A DNA stretch of 64,000 nt from JAXGPF01 sp964650945 (lineage in GTDB: Bacteria; Verrucomicrobiota; Kiritimatiellia; JAAZAB01): contig CAZYXU010000001.1 in NCBI GenBank assembly GCA_964650945.1, positions 1-64,000 of the forward strand, in the 5' to 3' direction. Positions 37,753 through 45,760 of this stretch are shown piece after piece. The number at the start of each line of letters is the position of its first letter. The first letter of the stretch is position 1. The notes under the pieces are model-generated. The model saw only the letters and a program-made list of their open reading frames with translations. It was not told the DNA's origin and searched no databases. The position numbers and the translations under genes were made by a program.

Positions 37753-37888
37753 AGGCTGTAGGCTGAAGGCTGTAGGCTATAGGAAAACCGCGGATTTCAA
37801 GCATCGGATCGGAAAACACAGTTCCGTTTTTTTTGCCGATGTTTTTCGGGGTTTTAACCTACAGCCTACAGTCTAATAACCTTCAGCC
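37753..37888. repeat. Inverted repeat of GGCTGTAGGCTGAAGG-type units
   Basis: The left arm (37753-37783) is built from AGGCTGTAGGCTGAAGG repeats. The right arm (37858-37888) carries CCTACAGCCTACAG then CTTCAGCC, the reverse-complement units. About 74 bp lie between. It sits in the nrdJ upstream intergenic region. Confidence 0.65.
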
Positions 37889-37973
37889 TTGGCGTCCCTT
37901 ATGGGACGCCAGTGAAATTGGCTCAAAAAAATATTTTGCCGTGTTCATCGGGCGGATACGCGGCCGGCGTGAT

Positions 37974-38094
37974 CACGGCTGCGTCATACTCGGAAAAGAC
38001 GGCTCGGCAGGGACGCCTCGCCCCACCATTTTGGCCATATCATCCTTGGTGGGGCGAACCGTCCCTGGTGAGCCGCAAGAATGACGCAGCCGTG
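37974..38094. repeat. Composite palindromic element, copy 2
   Basis: The core (38001-38074) is the reverse complement of the core at 28708-28782 with few differences. Outer arms CACGGCTGCGTCAT (37974-37987) and ATGACGCAGCCGTG (38081-38094) are perfect 14-bp inverses and each matches the corresponding copy-1 arm at 11 of 14 positions. The short spacer on the right here matches the left spacer of copy 1, confirming the flipped orientation. Confidence 0.8.
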
Positions 38095-38162
38095 CCGGCC
38101 TGATGCGGAGCGAAAATACCTGATTGCATTGTCGGGGATGGATTGATAACATCATCCGCATT

Positions 38163-38735
38163 ATGAAAAAACATGCTGTAGTTTTTTTCGCGGCGTTTTT
38201 TAAACGCTGCTGGCCGCTGGGCCTGGCGGCGTTATGCCTGGTCTCCGCGCCCCGCGCGCAAGCCGAGCATTTGCTCGACCTGGGCGCGCGCTATCATGCC
38301 GCGCATCACCAGTTTGACAAACTGCCGTTCGGCAATGGCGATATCTCTTATCTGCTGGCCTATTCCTACGCCGAATCGCTGGCGCTCTGGCAATTGGGTG
38401 TGGATTTCGCGCCGGATGTTTCCGGTGAAATGGCGCTGGCGGGCGATCGGGTTGTCGGCGATATCGATTATGCCGTTACGCCGCAATTGAATTTGATCAT
38501 CAAGGATAATTACTTCCGCGGCGGGGCGGGGGTGCGCACCAGCTATGTGGAAGCCGAAGATGACAGCGAGTGGCTCGATCCCTATTGGCAGTTTCTGCTG
38601 GGCCTGAATTTTCCGCTGATGGGCCGGTTTTCCCTGGATGCGTCCACAAGTTACGTCTTCGAACACCTGGAAAAACTGGATGGCTTCGATTTCCGCGATC
38701 TGGAATACCAACTGACCTTGAATGTGAAATTCTGA
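38163..38735 (+). CDS. Small outer-membrane beta-barrel protein
   Basis: A 190-residue exported protein. The signal peptide ends near APRAQA|E. The mature part alternates hydrophobic and polar residues in strands such as LLDLGARYHAAHHQF, ISYLLAYSYAESLALWQLGV and YQLTLNVKF, and it ends in Phe, the usual terminal residue of Bam-assembled barrels. About eight strands would fit. No specific family is recognised. The gene precedes the glycan cluster, so a role in surface polysaccharide is possible but unproven. The start at 38163 gives a normal signal peptide; no strong ribosome site is seen. Confidence 0.7.
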   Translation: MKKHAVVFFAAFFKRCWPLGLAALCLVSAPRAQAEHLLDLGARYHAAHHQFDKLPFGNGDISYLLAYSYAESLALWQLGVDFAPDVSGEMALAGDRVVGDIDYAVTPQLNLIIKDNYFRGGAGVRTSYVEAEDDSEWLDPYWQFLLGLNFPLMGRFSLDASTSYVFEHLEKLDGFDFRDLEYQLTLNVKF

Positions 38736-38815
38736 TTTGCCGCGGCGCCGCCGGCGGCAATCCCGGCAGCCGCTCCTGGCCCCCGCGCCGGTGAACCGGA
38801 CGGTTTATATTGCTT

Positions 38816-39346
38816 ATGTCCAACGCATCCCCATCCGCAGCGAGCGCGCCGCCGGCCGGCCCGGCGGAGGCCGGTTTCGAGCTGGACATCGGCGCGGATG
38901 GCGTGGATGCGGAGCGGATCATGGCGGAAGTGCGCGCGGCGGTGGCGCGCAAGACGGAGGCCGGGGTTTATCGCGACTTGCGGATCGCCCAGGCCGAGCG
39001 CCATAACCTGCAAAACCTGCGGGATGACGAAAAATTTTTGCAGTTTTACCTGGAATGCCTGCATGAGGCCGCTTGCGTCGACATCAATGATTTTGAAATC
39101 CGCGAACGGCGGCGGCTGGGCGCCGGCCTGCTGGTGGCGTTGAAGCGGGCCGTCTGGCAGTTGTTGAAGTTCTACACTTACCGGCTCTGGTCGCAGCAAA
39201 ACCAGGTCAACGGCCTGCTGGTGACGGCGCTGGAAAGCCTGGATGAAAAATACCGGGTGCGCCTGGCGGCGCTGGAACAAAAAGTCGCCGCGCGGCCGCA
39301 AGCTGCGCAGGAAGGAACGCAGGTATGTCCACCGCCCGGCGCATAG
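38816..39346 (+). CDS. Glycan-cluster protein of unknown function
   Basis: A 176-residue protein with no catalytic motif. The middle is helical and charged (AERIMAEVRAAVARK); a hydrophobic segment around LLKFYTYRLWSQQNQVN is followed by a helix, and the tail is Ala/Gln-rich. Similar short proteins, or N-terminal regions of this type, occur beside glycosyltransferases in surface-polysaccharide clusters, but I cannot name a function. It overlaps the next GT4 gene by 22 nt, so the two are likely co-translated. The ATG at 38816 was preferred over an in-frame TTG two codons earlier. Confidence 0.65.
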   Translation: MSNASPSAASAPPAGPAEAGFELDIGADGVDAERIMAEVRAAVARKTEAGVYRDLRIAQAERHNLQNLRDDEKFLQFYLECLHEAACVDINDFEIRERRRLGAGLLVALKRAVWQLLKFYTYRLWSQQNQVNGLLVTALESLDEKYRVRLAALEQKVAARPQAAQEGTQVCPPPGA

Positions 39347-40512
39347 CTTTTGTATGCCCGCGTTTTGCGGAAGGCGGCACGGTGGGCGGCGCCGAGACCT
39401 TGTTGAAAAATCTGGCGGAGCGCGCCGCCGCCGCCGGCCGCCAGGTGGCGTTCCTCACCACCTGCGCCGCCGATCATTTCACCTGGGCCAACACCCTGCC
39501 GCCGGGCGTCCGCCAATTTGCCCCCAACATGACCGTGCAGTTTTTCCCCGTCGCGGAAAAACGCGATCTGGCGGAGTTCCTGCGGGCGCAGGATTTGATC
39601 TGCCGCGGCGCAGCCTATACGCCGGCGGATGAGCAGGCGTGGCTGGCCAACAGCGTCACCAGTCCGGCGCTTTGCGCGCATCTGGCGGAGGCCGGCGCGG
39701 CCTACGACCGGATCGTCATCGGGCCGTATCTGTTCGGGCTGACGTATTTCGCCAGCCAGGTCCGGCCGCGCCAGACCATCTTGCTGCCTTGCCTGCATGA
39801 CGAGAGCTTTGCCCGGGTCCGGGCGTTCCGCGCGATGTTTCGGGCGGTGGGCGGGCTGATCTTCAATTCCGTTCCGGAACGCGAACTGGCGCGCCGGCTT
39901 TACGACCTGCCGCCGGACCGCGCCTGGGTGGTGGGGATGGGGTTGGACGCCTTCAGCGCCGATGCCGCGGCTTTCAGCCGGCGGCACGGACTGGCGGCGC
40001 CTTACTTGATCTATTCCGGCCGGCGCGAGGCGGGCAAGGGCGTGCCGCTGCTCCTGGATTATCTGAATCTTTTCCGGCAGCGCACGGGCATGGATGTCAA
40101 GCTGGTGCTGACCGGATCGGGAACGGTGGATCCGCCTCCCGGCCTGGCGCGGCATATTCTGGATGTGGGATTTGTCAGCGAAGCGGAGAAGCGCGAGGCC
40201 ATGGCCGGCGCGGCGGTGTTTTGCCAGCCGTCCACCAACGAGAGTTTCAGCATCGTGCTGCTGGAGGCCTGGCTGGCGGGAACGCCGGCGTTGGTGCATG
40301 CGCGGTGCGCGGTCACCACCGATCATTGCCGGCAGAGCGGCGGCGGCCTGTGGTTCATGACTTACGCGGAGTTTGAAACGGAGTTGCTGCTGCTGCTGCG
40401 CCGGCCGGACTTGCGCCGGCGCATGGGGGCGGCGGGACGCGCCTATGTCGCGCGCGAGTATTCCTGGCCGGGCATTCTGGCCAGGTTCCTCGCGGCGCTG
40501 GACCAGGAGTGA
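39325..40512 (+). CDS. Family 4 glycosyltransferase
   Basis: A 395-residue GT-B fold enzyme. The N-terminal glycine loop reads GGTVGGAETLLKNLAE. The C-terminal nucleotide-sugar domain shows YSGRREAGKGVPLLLDYL, VKLVLTGSG and the EX7E motif in NESFSIVLLEAWLAGTP. It should transfer a sugar to a growing glycan at the inner-membrane face; donor and acceptor are unknown. It overlaps the preceding small gene and is followed 5 bp later by a second GT4. Confidence 0.9.
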   Translation: MSTARRIAFVCPRFAEGGTVGGAETLLKNLAERAAAAGRQVAFLTTCAADHFTWANTLPPGVRQFAPNMTVQFFPVAEKRDLAEFLRAQDLICRGAAYTPADEQAWLANSVTSPALCAHLAEAGAAYDRIVIGPYLFGLTYFASQVRPRQTILLPCLHDESFARVRAFRAMFRAVGGLIFNSVPERELARRLYDLPPDRAWVVGMGLDAFSADAAAFSRRHGLAAPYLIYSGRREAGKGVPLLLDYLNLFRQRTGMDVKLVLTGSGTVDPPPGLARHILDVGFVSEAEKREAMAGAAVFCQPSTNESFSIVLLEAWLAGTPALVHARCAVTTDHCRQSGGGLWFMTYAEFETELLLLLRRPDLRRRMGAAGRAYVAREYSWPGILARFLAALDQE

Positions 40513-40517
40513 ACGCC

Positions 40518-41615
40518 ATGGCTGCGCCAGATATTAAAAGCCGGCCCGCGGTCCACCAGTTCGTGGCCGGTTTCACCGCCGGCGATGCCATCAGCAATGC
40601 CGCCTTGACCATGCGCGCGGTGTTGCGGCAGTGGGGCTATGCCAGCGAAATTTTCAGCGAGCCGGCGCGCACCATGCCCGCCTGGCGGCGGGAAACGCCG
40701 GATGTGCGCCAGGCGGACAAGCTGGTGCGGCCGGACGATGTGGTGATCCTGCACCTGTCCATCGGCTCGCCCGTCAACGATCTCTTTGCGCAATTGCGCT
40801 GCCGCAAGGCGCTGCTTTATCATAACATGACCCCGGCGGAATATTTCCGCGGCTTTCACGAGCAACTGGCCCGGGATTTGGACTGGGGCCGCCGGCAGAC
40901 GGCGGCGCTGGCCGGCCAGGCGGAAGTGGTGATGGCGGTCAGCCGGTTTAACGCCGCGGAGTTGCAGCGCCAGGGTTACTCCCGCGTGGCGCTGCTGCCG
41001 CTGTTGCTGGATTTCGACCGCATCCTGACCCCGCCGGACCGCGGACTGCTGCGGCGCCTGCGGGACGGCCGGCTGAACGTGGTGTTTGTCGGGCGCGCCG
41101 TGCCGAACAAGAAACTGGAGGATTTGCTGCAGGCCTTTTATGTCCTGCAGCGGGCCGTGGCGCCGGCTTCGCGCCTGATCCATGTGGGCTCCTTCGCGGG
41201 GTTGCCCCGCTACCAGGCGTTGCTGACCGCGCAAGTCAAGGCCTGGCGCCTTAAAAACGCGCTTTTCCTGGGCGCCGTTCCGCAACGCGAACTCAGCGCC
41301 GTCTATGCCGCCGCCGATGTCTTCCTGTGCGCCAGCGAACACGAGGGGTTTTGTATCCCGATCCTGGAAAGCATGGCGCACGGGGTGCCGGCGCTGGCCT
41401 ACGCGGCCGGCGCCGTGCCGGAAACCATGGCCGGCGCCGGGGTTTTATTTCACCAGAAACGCTGGGAATACGTGGCGGAAATCATCGGCCTGCTGGCCCG
41501 CGACCGGGTTTTGCGCGCGGCGGTTATCCGGCGCCAGCACGACCGGGTGGCGGAATACCGCCGGCGCGATTTGGCCGCGGAATTGCGCGCACACCTGGCG
41601 CCCCTGTTGGATTGA
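40518..41615 (+). CDS. Family 4 glycosyltransferase
   Basis: A 365-residue GT-B enzyme. VILHLSIGSPVNDLF and LLYHNMTPAEYF belong to the N-terminal acceptor domain. NVVFVGRAVPNKKLEDLLQAF begins the donor domain, and EHEGFCIPILESMAHGVPALAY holds the EX7E catalytic motif. GGAG ends 8 nt before the ATG at 40518. Together with the previous GT4 and the polyprenyl sugar-phosphate transferase on the other strand, this suggests a surface glycan with at least three added sugars (inference). Confidence 0.9.
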   Translation: MAAPDIKSRPAVHQFVAGFTAGDAISNAALTMRAVLRQWGYASEIFSEPARTMPAWRRETPDVRQADKLVRPDDVVILHLSIGSPVNDLFAQLRCRKALLYHNMTPAEYFRGFHEQLARDLDWGRRQTAALAGQAEVVMAVSRFNAAELQRQGYSRVALLPLLLDFDRILTPPDRGLLRRLRDGRLNVVFVGRAVPNKKLEDLLQAFYVLQRAVAPASRLIHVGSFAGLPRYQALLTAQVKAWRLKNALFLGAVPQRELSAVYAAADVFLCASEHEGFCIPILESMAHGVPALAYAAGAVPETMAGAGVLFHQKRWEYVAEIIGLLARDRVLRAAVIRRQHDRVAEYRRRDLAAELRAHLAPLLD

Positions 41616-41616
41616 C

Positions 41617-41645
41617 TTGATTCGTTGGCGCGAATACGCTATCAA
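41617..41645 (+). promoter_or_regulatory. Putative promoter of the Ser/Thr kinase gene
   Basis: TTGATT (41617-41622), 17-bp spacer, TATCAA (41640-41645), about 58 bp before the kinase ATG and immediately after the GT4 stop. Confidence 0.4.
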
Positions 41646-41702
41646 TGATCGGGTTTTGGGTGGTTACCCCGGCGCGGGATGCAGAAGATAAAGGGGATGG
41701 CA

Positions 41703-43505
41703 ATGGATGCGCAAAATTCGGTGAATGCCGCCGGCGCGGAATCGCCGCCGCAGATTGACGGATTCGAGATTATCGAGCGCTTGGGCCAGGGCGGCTCCGC
41801 CAGCGTCTGGAAGGCCCGGCAGATTTCCCTGCAGCGTTTTGTGGTGATCAAGGTGCTGGGCGAGCACTTTGCCCGGGATGCGGCGGACATCAAGCAATTC
41901 CGGCTGGAAGCCCGGCTGGCCGCCAACCTGAAGCATCCGGGGATTGTGCAGGTGTATGACTTCGGCCAATCCCGCGACGACAGCCGCTATTATTTCGTCA
42001 TGGAATACATCTCCGGCTATTCGGTCGGGGAATGGATGCGGCGAAAAAAAATATTGCCGGAAAACGACGCGCTGGTGGTGGCCCATGGCGTTGCGGCAGC
42101 CTTGCGCTACGCCTGGGACACGTCCCGGATCGTCCATTGCGACCTCAAGCCCGACAACATCATGGTGGATGGCGACGGCACCGTCAAACTCACCGATTTG
42201 GGGCTGGCGCAGGTGGTCAGCACCATTGGCCATGCCGCGGGCCGGCCGGACGAGTTTGTCACCGGCACGCCGAATTACATGTCGCCCGAGCAGGTGCGCG
42301 GGGATGTCAAGCTGGATTGCCGCAGCGATATCTATGCGCTGGGCATGACCTTGTATCACATGCTGACCGGGAAGCTGCCGTTTGCCGCGGCGCCGGCCGA
42401 GGTCATGGAAAAACAATTGCACGAGCTGCTGCCGCATCCCCAGCAGGTGAACCCGGCCATCTCCGCCGCGGCGGCGCAATTGGTGACGCGGATGACGGCC
42501 AAGCTGCCGGCCGACCGCCACCAGTCCTGGGACGAGGTGCTGGCCGCCATCGCCGCTGTCGAAAAACGGGCGGACGGGATGGCGCCGGCGCCGGACCCGA
42601 GTCCTGCGCCGCCGGCCGCACCGGCGGCCGAATTCGTCTGCTGTCCGCATTGTAACCGCGAAATCCGTGAAAGCGCTGCGTTTTGCCGGCACTGCGGCAG
42701 CCAATTGCAAGCGGCGCCGAAAACGCCCAAGCCCAGGTTGCGGGTCCGGCCAGCCGCCGAACATCCGCAACCGCCGCCGCCCGTTGCCTGGTCCCAAGCC
42801 CGGCAGGCCGCTTCCCGGCGGTTGGCGAAACCCGGCGCCGGCGCCCGGGGCGCCCCGGGCGCGCGCCGCCGCGCCGCCGGCTGGTTTTCCGGGATGATGG
42901 GCAATGTGCGCCTGGTGCTTTCCGTCGGTTTGCTGGGTTTTTTTGGCTATTGCGGCTATCAGAAAGTTGTCAACGACAAAGAAATCATTCTGCCGCTGCG
43001 CATCAAGTTACAGCGCTCGATGGCCGTGGCGTTTCGCCAGGCCCAAATCCGGGTGGTGGAGTTTTTCCAGCGCCGGCCGCCGGCGGATAAGCCGGCCGGG
43101 GTGCCGCCGCCGGTGATCGAGGAAACGATTGCGCCGGCGCCGCCGCCGGTTGCGCCGCCGCCCGCGTATGCGCCCCCGACCGCCGCTTTGCCTCCGCCGC
43201 CGATCGCGCCGGCTGCCGCGGAACAGGATCAGAACCGGGAATACGAGCGGCTGCTGGAATTATGCCGGCAGAATTTACCCAGGGTGGGCGAAACAGTATC
43301 GATCAATTTGCAGCATCATGCGGGCAAGCGCGAGGGGACTTTGCAGTCCATCGACCGCGATGGCCTGGTGATCAAGGTCGAATCCGGCCTGCTGACCGTG
43401 CCGTTTAACGTCATGGACCGCGAATACCGCCTGCGGTTTTTCCCCGAGGAGCGCGCCCGGCTGCTGATGCAGCGCGCCGCGCAAACCAAATCATCCGGCG
43501 AATGA
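41703..43505 (+). CDS. Membrane-anchored Ser/Thr protein kinase with zinc-ribbon
   Basis: A 600-residue Hanks-type kinase. The kinase domain (about 15-280) has the P-loop LGQGGSASVWKA, a beta-3 Ile-Lys in VVIKVLGEHF, the catalytic loop HCDLKPDNIM and DLGLAQ in place of DFG, and GTPNYMSPEQ as the activation segment end. A zinc-ribbon-like pair CCPHC/CRHCG follows (about 315-340), then a basic linker, a membrane span near MGNVRLVLSVGLLGFFGY, a Pro-rich region and a C-terminal domain of about 110 residues, probably extracytoplasmic. AAGGGG precedes the ATG at 41703 by 6 nt. The 3' end overlaps deoB by 15 bp (convergent). Confidence 0.9.
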   Translation: MDAQNSVNAAGAESPPQIDGFEIIERLGQGGSASVWKARQISLQRFVVIKVLGEHFARDAADIKQFRLEARLAANLKHPGIVQVYDFGQSRDDSRYYFVMEYISGYSVGEWMRRKKILPENDALVVAHGVAAALRYAWDTSRIVHCDLKPDNIMVDGDGTVKLTDLGLAQVVSTIGHAAGRPDEFVTGTPNYMSPEQVRGDVKLDCRSDIYALGMTLYHMLTGKLPFAAAPAEVMEKQLHELLPHPQQVNPAISAAAAQLVTRMTAKLPADRHQSWDEVLAAIAAVEKRADGMAPAPDPSPAPPAAPAAEFVCCPHCNREIRESAAFCRHCGSQLQAAPKTPKPRLRVRPAAEHPQPPPPVAWSQARQAASRRLAKPGAGARGAPGARRRAAGWFSGMMGNVRLVLSVGLLGFFGYCGYQKVVNDKEIILPLRIKLQRSMAVAFRQAQIRVVEFFQRRPPADKPAGVPPPVIEETIAPAPPPVAPPPAYAPPTAALPPPPIAPAAAEQDQNREYERLLELCRQNLPRVGETVSINLQHHAGKREGTLQSIDRDGLVIKVESGLLTVPFNVMDREYRLRFFPEERARLLMQRAAQTKSSGE

Positions 43506-44684
43506 TTGCCCGCGCGGCCAGGGCGGCAAGCCGAACCAGTCGGTTAAAGTCCGGGCGACATCGAAAAAACCCTGGCGGATTCCCAATGCCCGACCCGGCC
43601 GGCGGGGCTGGTAAACCAGCAGCGGCACATATTCGCGGGTGTGGTCGGTGCCGGCGAAGGTCGGATCGTTGCCATGGTCGGCGGTGACGATCAGCCGGTC
43701 GTCCGCCTGAAGGCGCGGCAGCAATTCCCCGAAAAAGGCGTCGGTCTGCATCAGCGCGCCGGCATAACCGGCCGCGTCGCGCCGGTGCCCGTAAAGCATG
43801 TCGAAGTCTATGAAATTGGCCATGATCAGGCCGGCGGACTGCGCCGCGGCCGTTTCCAGCACTTTTTGCTGGGAATCCCGGCTGTTGCCGGTGTGGAACG
43901 CTTGCGTAAAGCCGCGTCCGGCGTAAATATCTTCCAGCTTGCCGATCATCGTCACCGGCCCGCCGGCCTGGACCAGCCGCTCCATGACGAACGGTTCGGG
44001 CGGGGGATAGGAATAGTCGCGCCGGCGGGAGGTGCGCTGGAATCGCCCGGGCTGGCCGGTGTAGGGCCGGGCGATCACCCGCCCGATGCGCAGCGGATTG
44101 CACAGCTCGCGGGCGATTTCGCAACCCCGGTAAAGTTCTTCCAGGGGGATGACTTCCTCGTGCGCGGCGATTTGCATTACGGAGTCGGCGCTGGTATAGA
44201 CGATCCATGCGCCCGTGCGCATCTGGCGCGCGCCCAGTTCCTCGATGATGGCCGTGCCGCTGGCGGCCTTATTGCCCAGAATCGCGCGGCCGGTGCGTTT
44301 TGCGAATTCCGTTGTCAACTTTTCCGGGAAGGCCGGCGGTCCGGGCGGGAACAGCGTAAAACCTTCAGCCAGGCGCAGCCCGGCGATTTCCCAGTGGCCG
44401 GTGGTGGTGTCCTTGCCGGCGGAAATTTCATGCATCGCCCCGTAGCTGGCGGCCGGCGCGTCGGCCGGCGGCACGCCGGCAATCGGCAGGCCGTCGGGCA
44501 GCAATGCCGGAATGTTGCCCAACCCCATCCGCTGCAGGTGCGGCAGGCGCAGGCCGCCGTCTTGGCCGCCGGCCACCGCCCGGGCCAGGTGTCCCAGGGT
44601 GTTGGCGCCGGCGTCGCCATAATCCCCGGCATCGGGGGCGGCGCCGATCCCCACCGAATCCAGCACTATCAGGATGACTTTCAT
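43491..44684 (-). CDS. deoB: Phosphopentomutase
   Basis: A 397-residue enzyme of the alkaline phosphatase superfamily that interconverts ribose 1-phosphate and ribose 5-phosphate in nucleoside salvage. The N terminus MKVILIVLDSVGIGAAPDA carries the first metal-binding Asp. GKDTTTGHWE contains the nucleophilic Thr region, and TADHGNDPTFAGTDHTREYVPLLVY binds the second metal. Full length. The start was chosen at the family-conserved MKVIL; longer upstream extensions are unlikely. It diverges from amrS across a 68-bp gap. Confidence 0.95.
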   Translation of the reverse strand: MKVILIVLDSVGIGAAPDAGDYGDAGANTLGHLARAVAGGQDGGLRLPHLQRMGLGNIPALLPDGLPIAGVPPADAPAASYGAMHEISAGKDTTTGHWEIAGLRLAEGFTLFPPGPPAFPEKLTTEFAKRTGRAILGNKAASGTAIIEELGARQMRTGAWIVYTSADSVMQIAAHEEVIPLEELYRGCEIARELCNPLRIGRVIARPYTGQPGRFQRTSRRRDYSYPPPEPFVMERLVQAGGPVTMIGKLEDIYAGRGFTQAFHTGNSRDSQQKVLETAAAQSAGLIMANFIDFDMLYGHRRDAAGYAGALMQTDAFFGELLPRLQADDRLIVTADHGNDPTFAGTDHTREYVPLLVYQPRRPGRALGIRQGFFDVARTLTDWFGLPPWPRGQSFAG

Positions 44685-44752
44685 GCGCCAGGATGCTAAT
44701 ATAAACGCCGATGTGGGACAAGTAAGAATATATCTGCAAAGGATGGCCGCGC

Positions 44753-45760
44753 ATGCATACTGCAAAATACTGGGAAAGCACGGCGGACGGCCGGGCGCGC
44801 TGCCGGTTGTGTCCGCATGCATGCTTGATCGCCGAGGGCCATGCCGGCCGGTGCGGCGTGCGGGTGCTGCGCGGCGGCGTGTTGCGGGCCAGCGGTTACG
44901 GCATGCTGTCGGGCGCGCACACCGATCCGATGGAAAAAAAACCGCTCTATCATTTTTATCCCGGCGCCGCGGTCTTCAGCGTCGGCGGCTGGGGCTGCAA
45001 TTTAAGCTGCCGGTTCTGCCAGAATTGGGGCATCTCCCAGCAAATCGGCCGCTCGGAGCGCGTGGTTCCGCCGGCGGAAGTGGTGGCCGCCGCGCTGGGC
45101 GCACAGCCGGCGCCGGCCCCGGCCATCGCCTACACCTACAACGAGCCGCTGATCAATTTTGAGTTCGTGCAGGATTGCGCCCGCGCCGCGCGCGCCGCCG
45201 GCAAAAACATAAAAAACATCCTGGTCACGAATGGGCTCGTCAATCCCGCCCCGGCGGCGGAATTATTGCCGCTGATTGACGCCTTGAACATTGACATCAA
45301 GAGCATGGACCCGGAATTTTACCGGGAATACTGCGGCGGGCCGCTGGACCCGGTGCTGGACTTTGCCCGACAGGCGCGCGCCGCCGGCTGCCACCTGGAA
45401 ATCACCAACCTGGTGATTCCCGGTTTGAATGACGCCGAGGCTTTGTTTCAAAAGTTGGCCGGCTGGATTCGGCAGCATCTGGGGGCGGCCACCCCCCTGC
45501 ATCTCAGCGCCTACCATCCGGCTTTCAAGGTTGACCTGCCGGCGACGCCGCCGGAAACGCTCGAACGCGCCGCGGAATTGTGCCGACGGGAACTCCATTA
45601 CGTCTATCTCGGCAACCTGGGCACGCCGGCTAGCCAGGACACCCTGTGCCCGCAATGCGGCGCCTTGCAGATTGAACGCCGCGGCTACCGGGTCCGGCGG
45701 CGCGGACTCAAGGGAACCGCTTGCGCCGGCTGCGGCCGGCCGGCGGATTTGGTTTTATAG
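44753..45760 (+). CDS. amrS: AmmeMemoRadiSam system radical SAM enzyme
   Basis: A 335-residue radical SAM protein of the AmrS family, related to pyruvate formate-lyase activating enzymes. The N terminus has a CRLCPHAC motif with GRCGVR. The cluster motif CNLSCRFCQNW follows the FYPGAAVFSVGGWG segment, and IAYTYNEPLI is the family's conserved substrate-region motif. LNIDIKSM and the C-terminal CPQCGALQIER and CAGCGRP sites are also typical. Usual partners AmrA and AmrB are not in the window. The target is not known for most members. Confidence 0.93.
   Translation: MHTAKYWESTADGRARCRLCPHACLIAEGHAGRCGVRVLRGGVLRASGYGMLSGAHTDPMEKKPLYHFYPGAAVFSVGGWGCNLSCRFCQNWGISQQIGRSERVVPPAEVVAAALGAQPAPAPAIAYTYNEPLINFEFVQDCARAARAAGKNIKNILVTNGLVNPAPAAELLPLIDALNIDIKSMDPEFYREYCGGPLDPVLDFARQARAAGCHLEITNLVIPGLNDAEALFQKLAGWIRQHLGAATPLHLSAYHPAFKVDLPATPPETLERAAELCRRELHYVYLGNLGTPASQDTLCPQCGALQIERRGYRVRRRGLKGTACAGCGRPADLVL

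Larger units (their letters stand above)
37391..38162. other. 772-bp divergent intergenic region
   Basis: No gene is supported. The nrdJ side (37391-37700) is A/T-rich and holds the predicted nrdJ promoter and NrdR-like boxes. Next come an inverted repeat of GGCTGTAGGCTGAAGG-type units (37753-37888) and copy 2 of the composite palindromic element (37974-38094), then the start of the outer-membrane protein gene. Confidence 0.7.
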
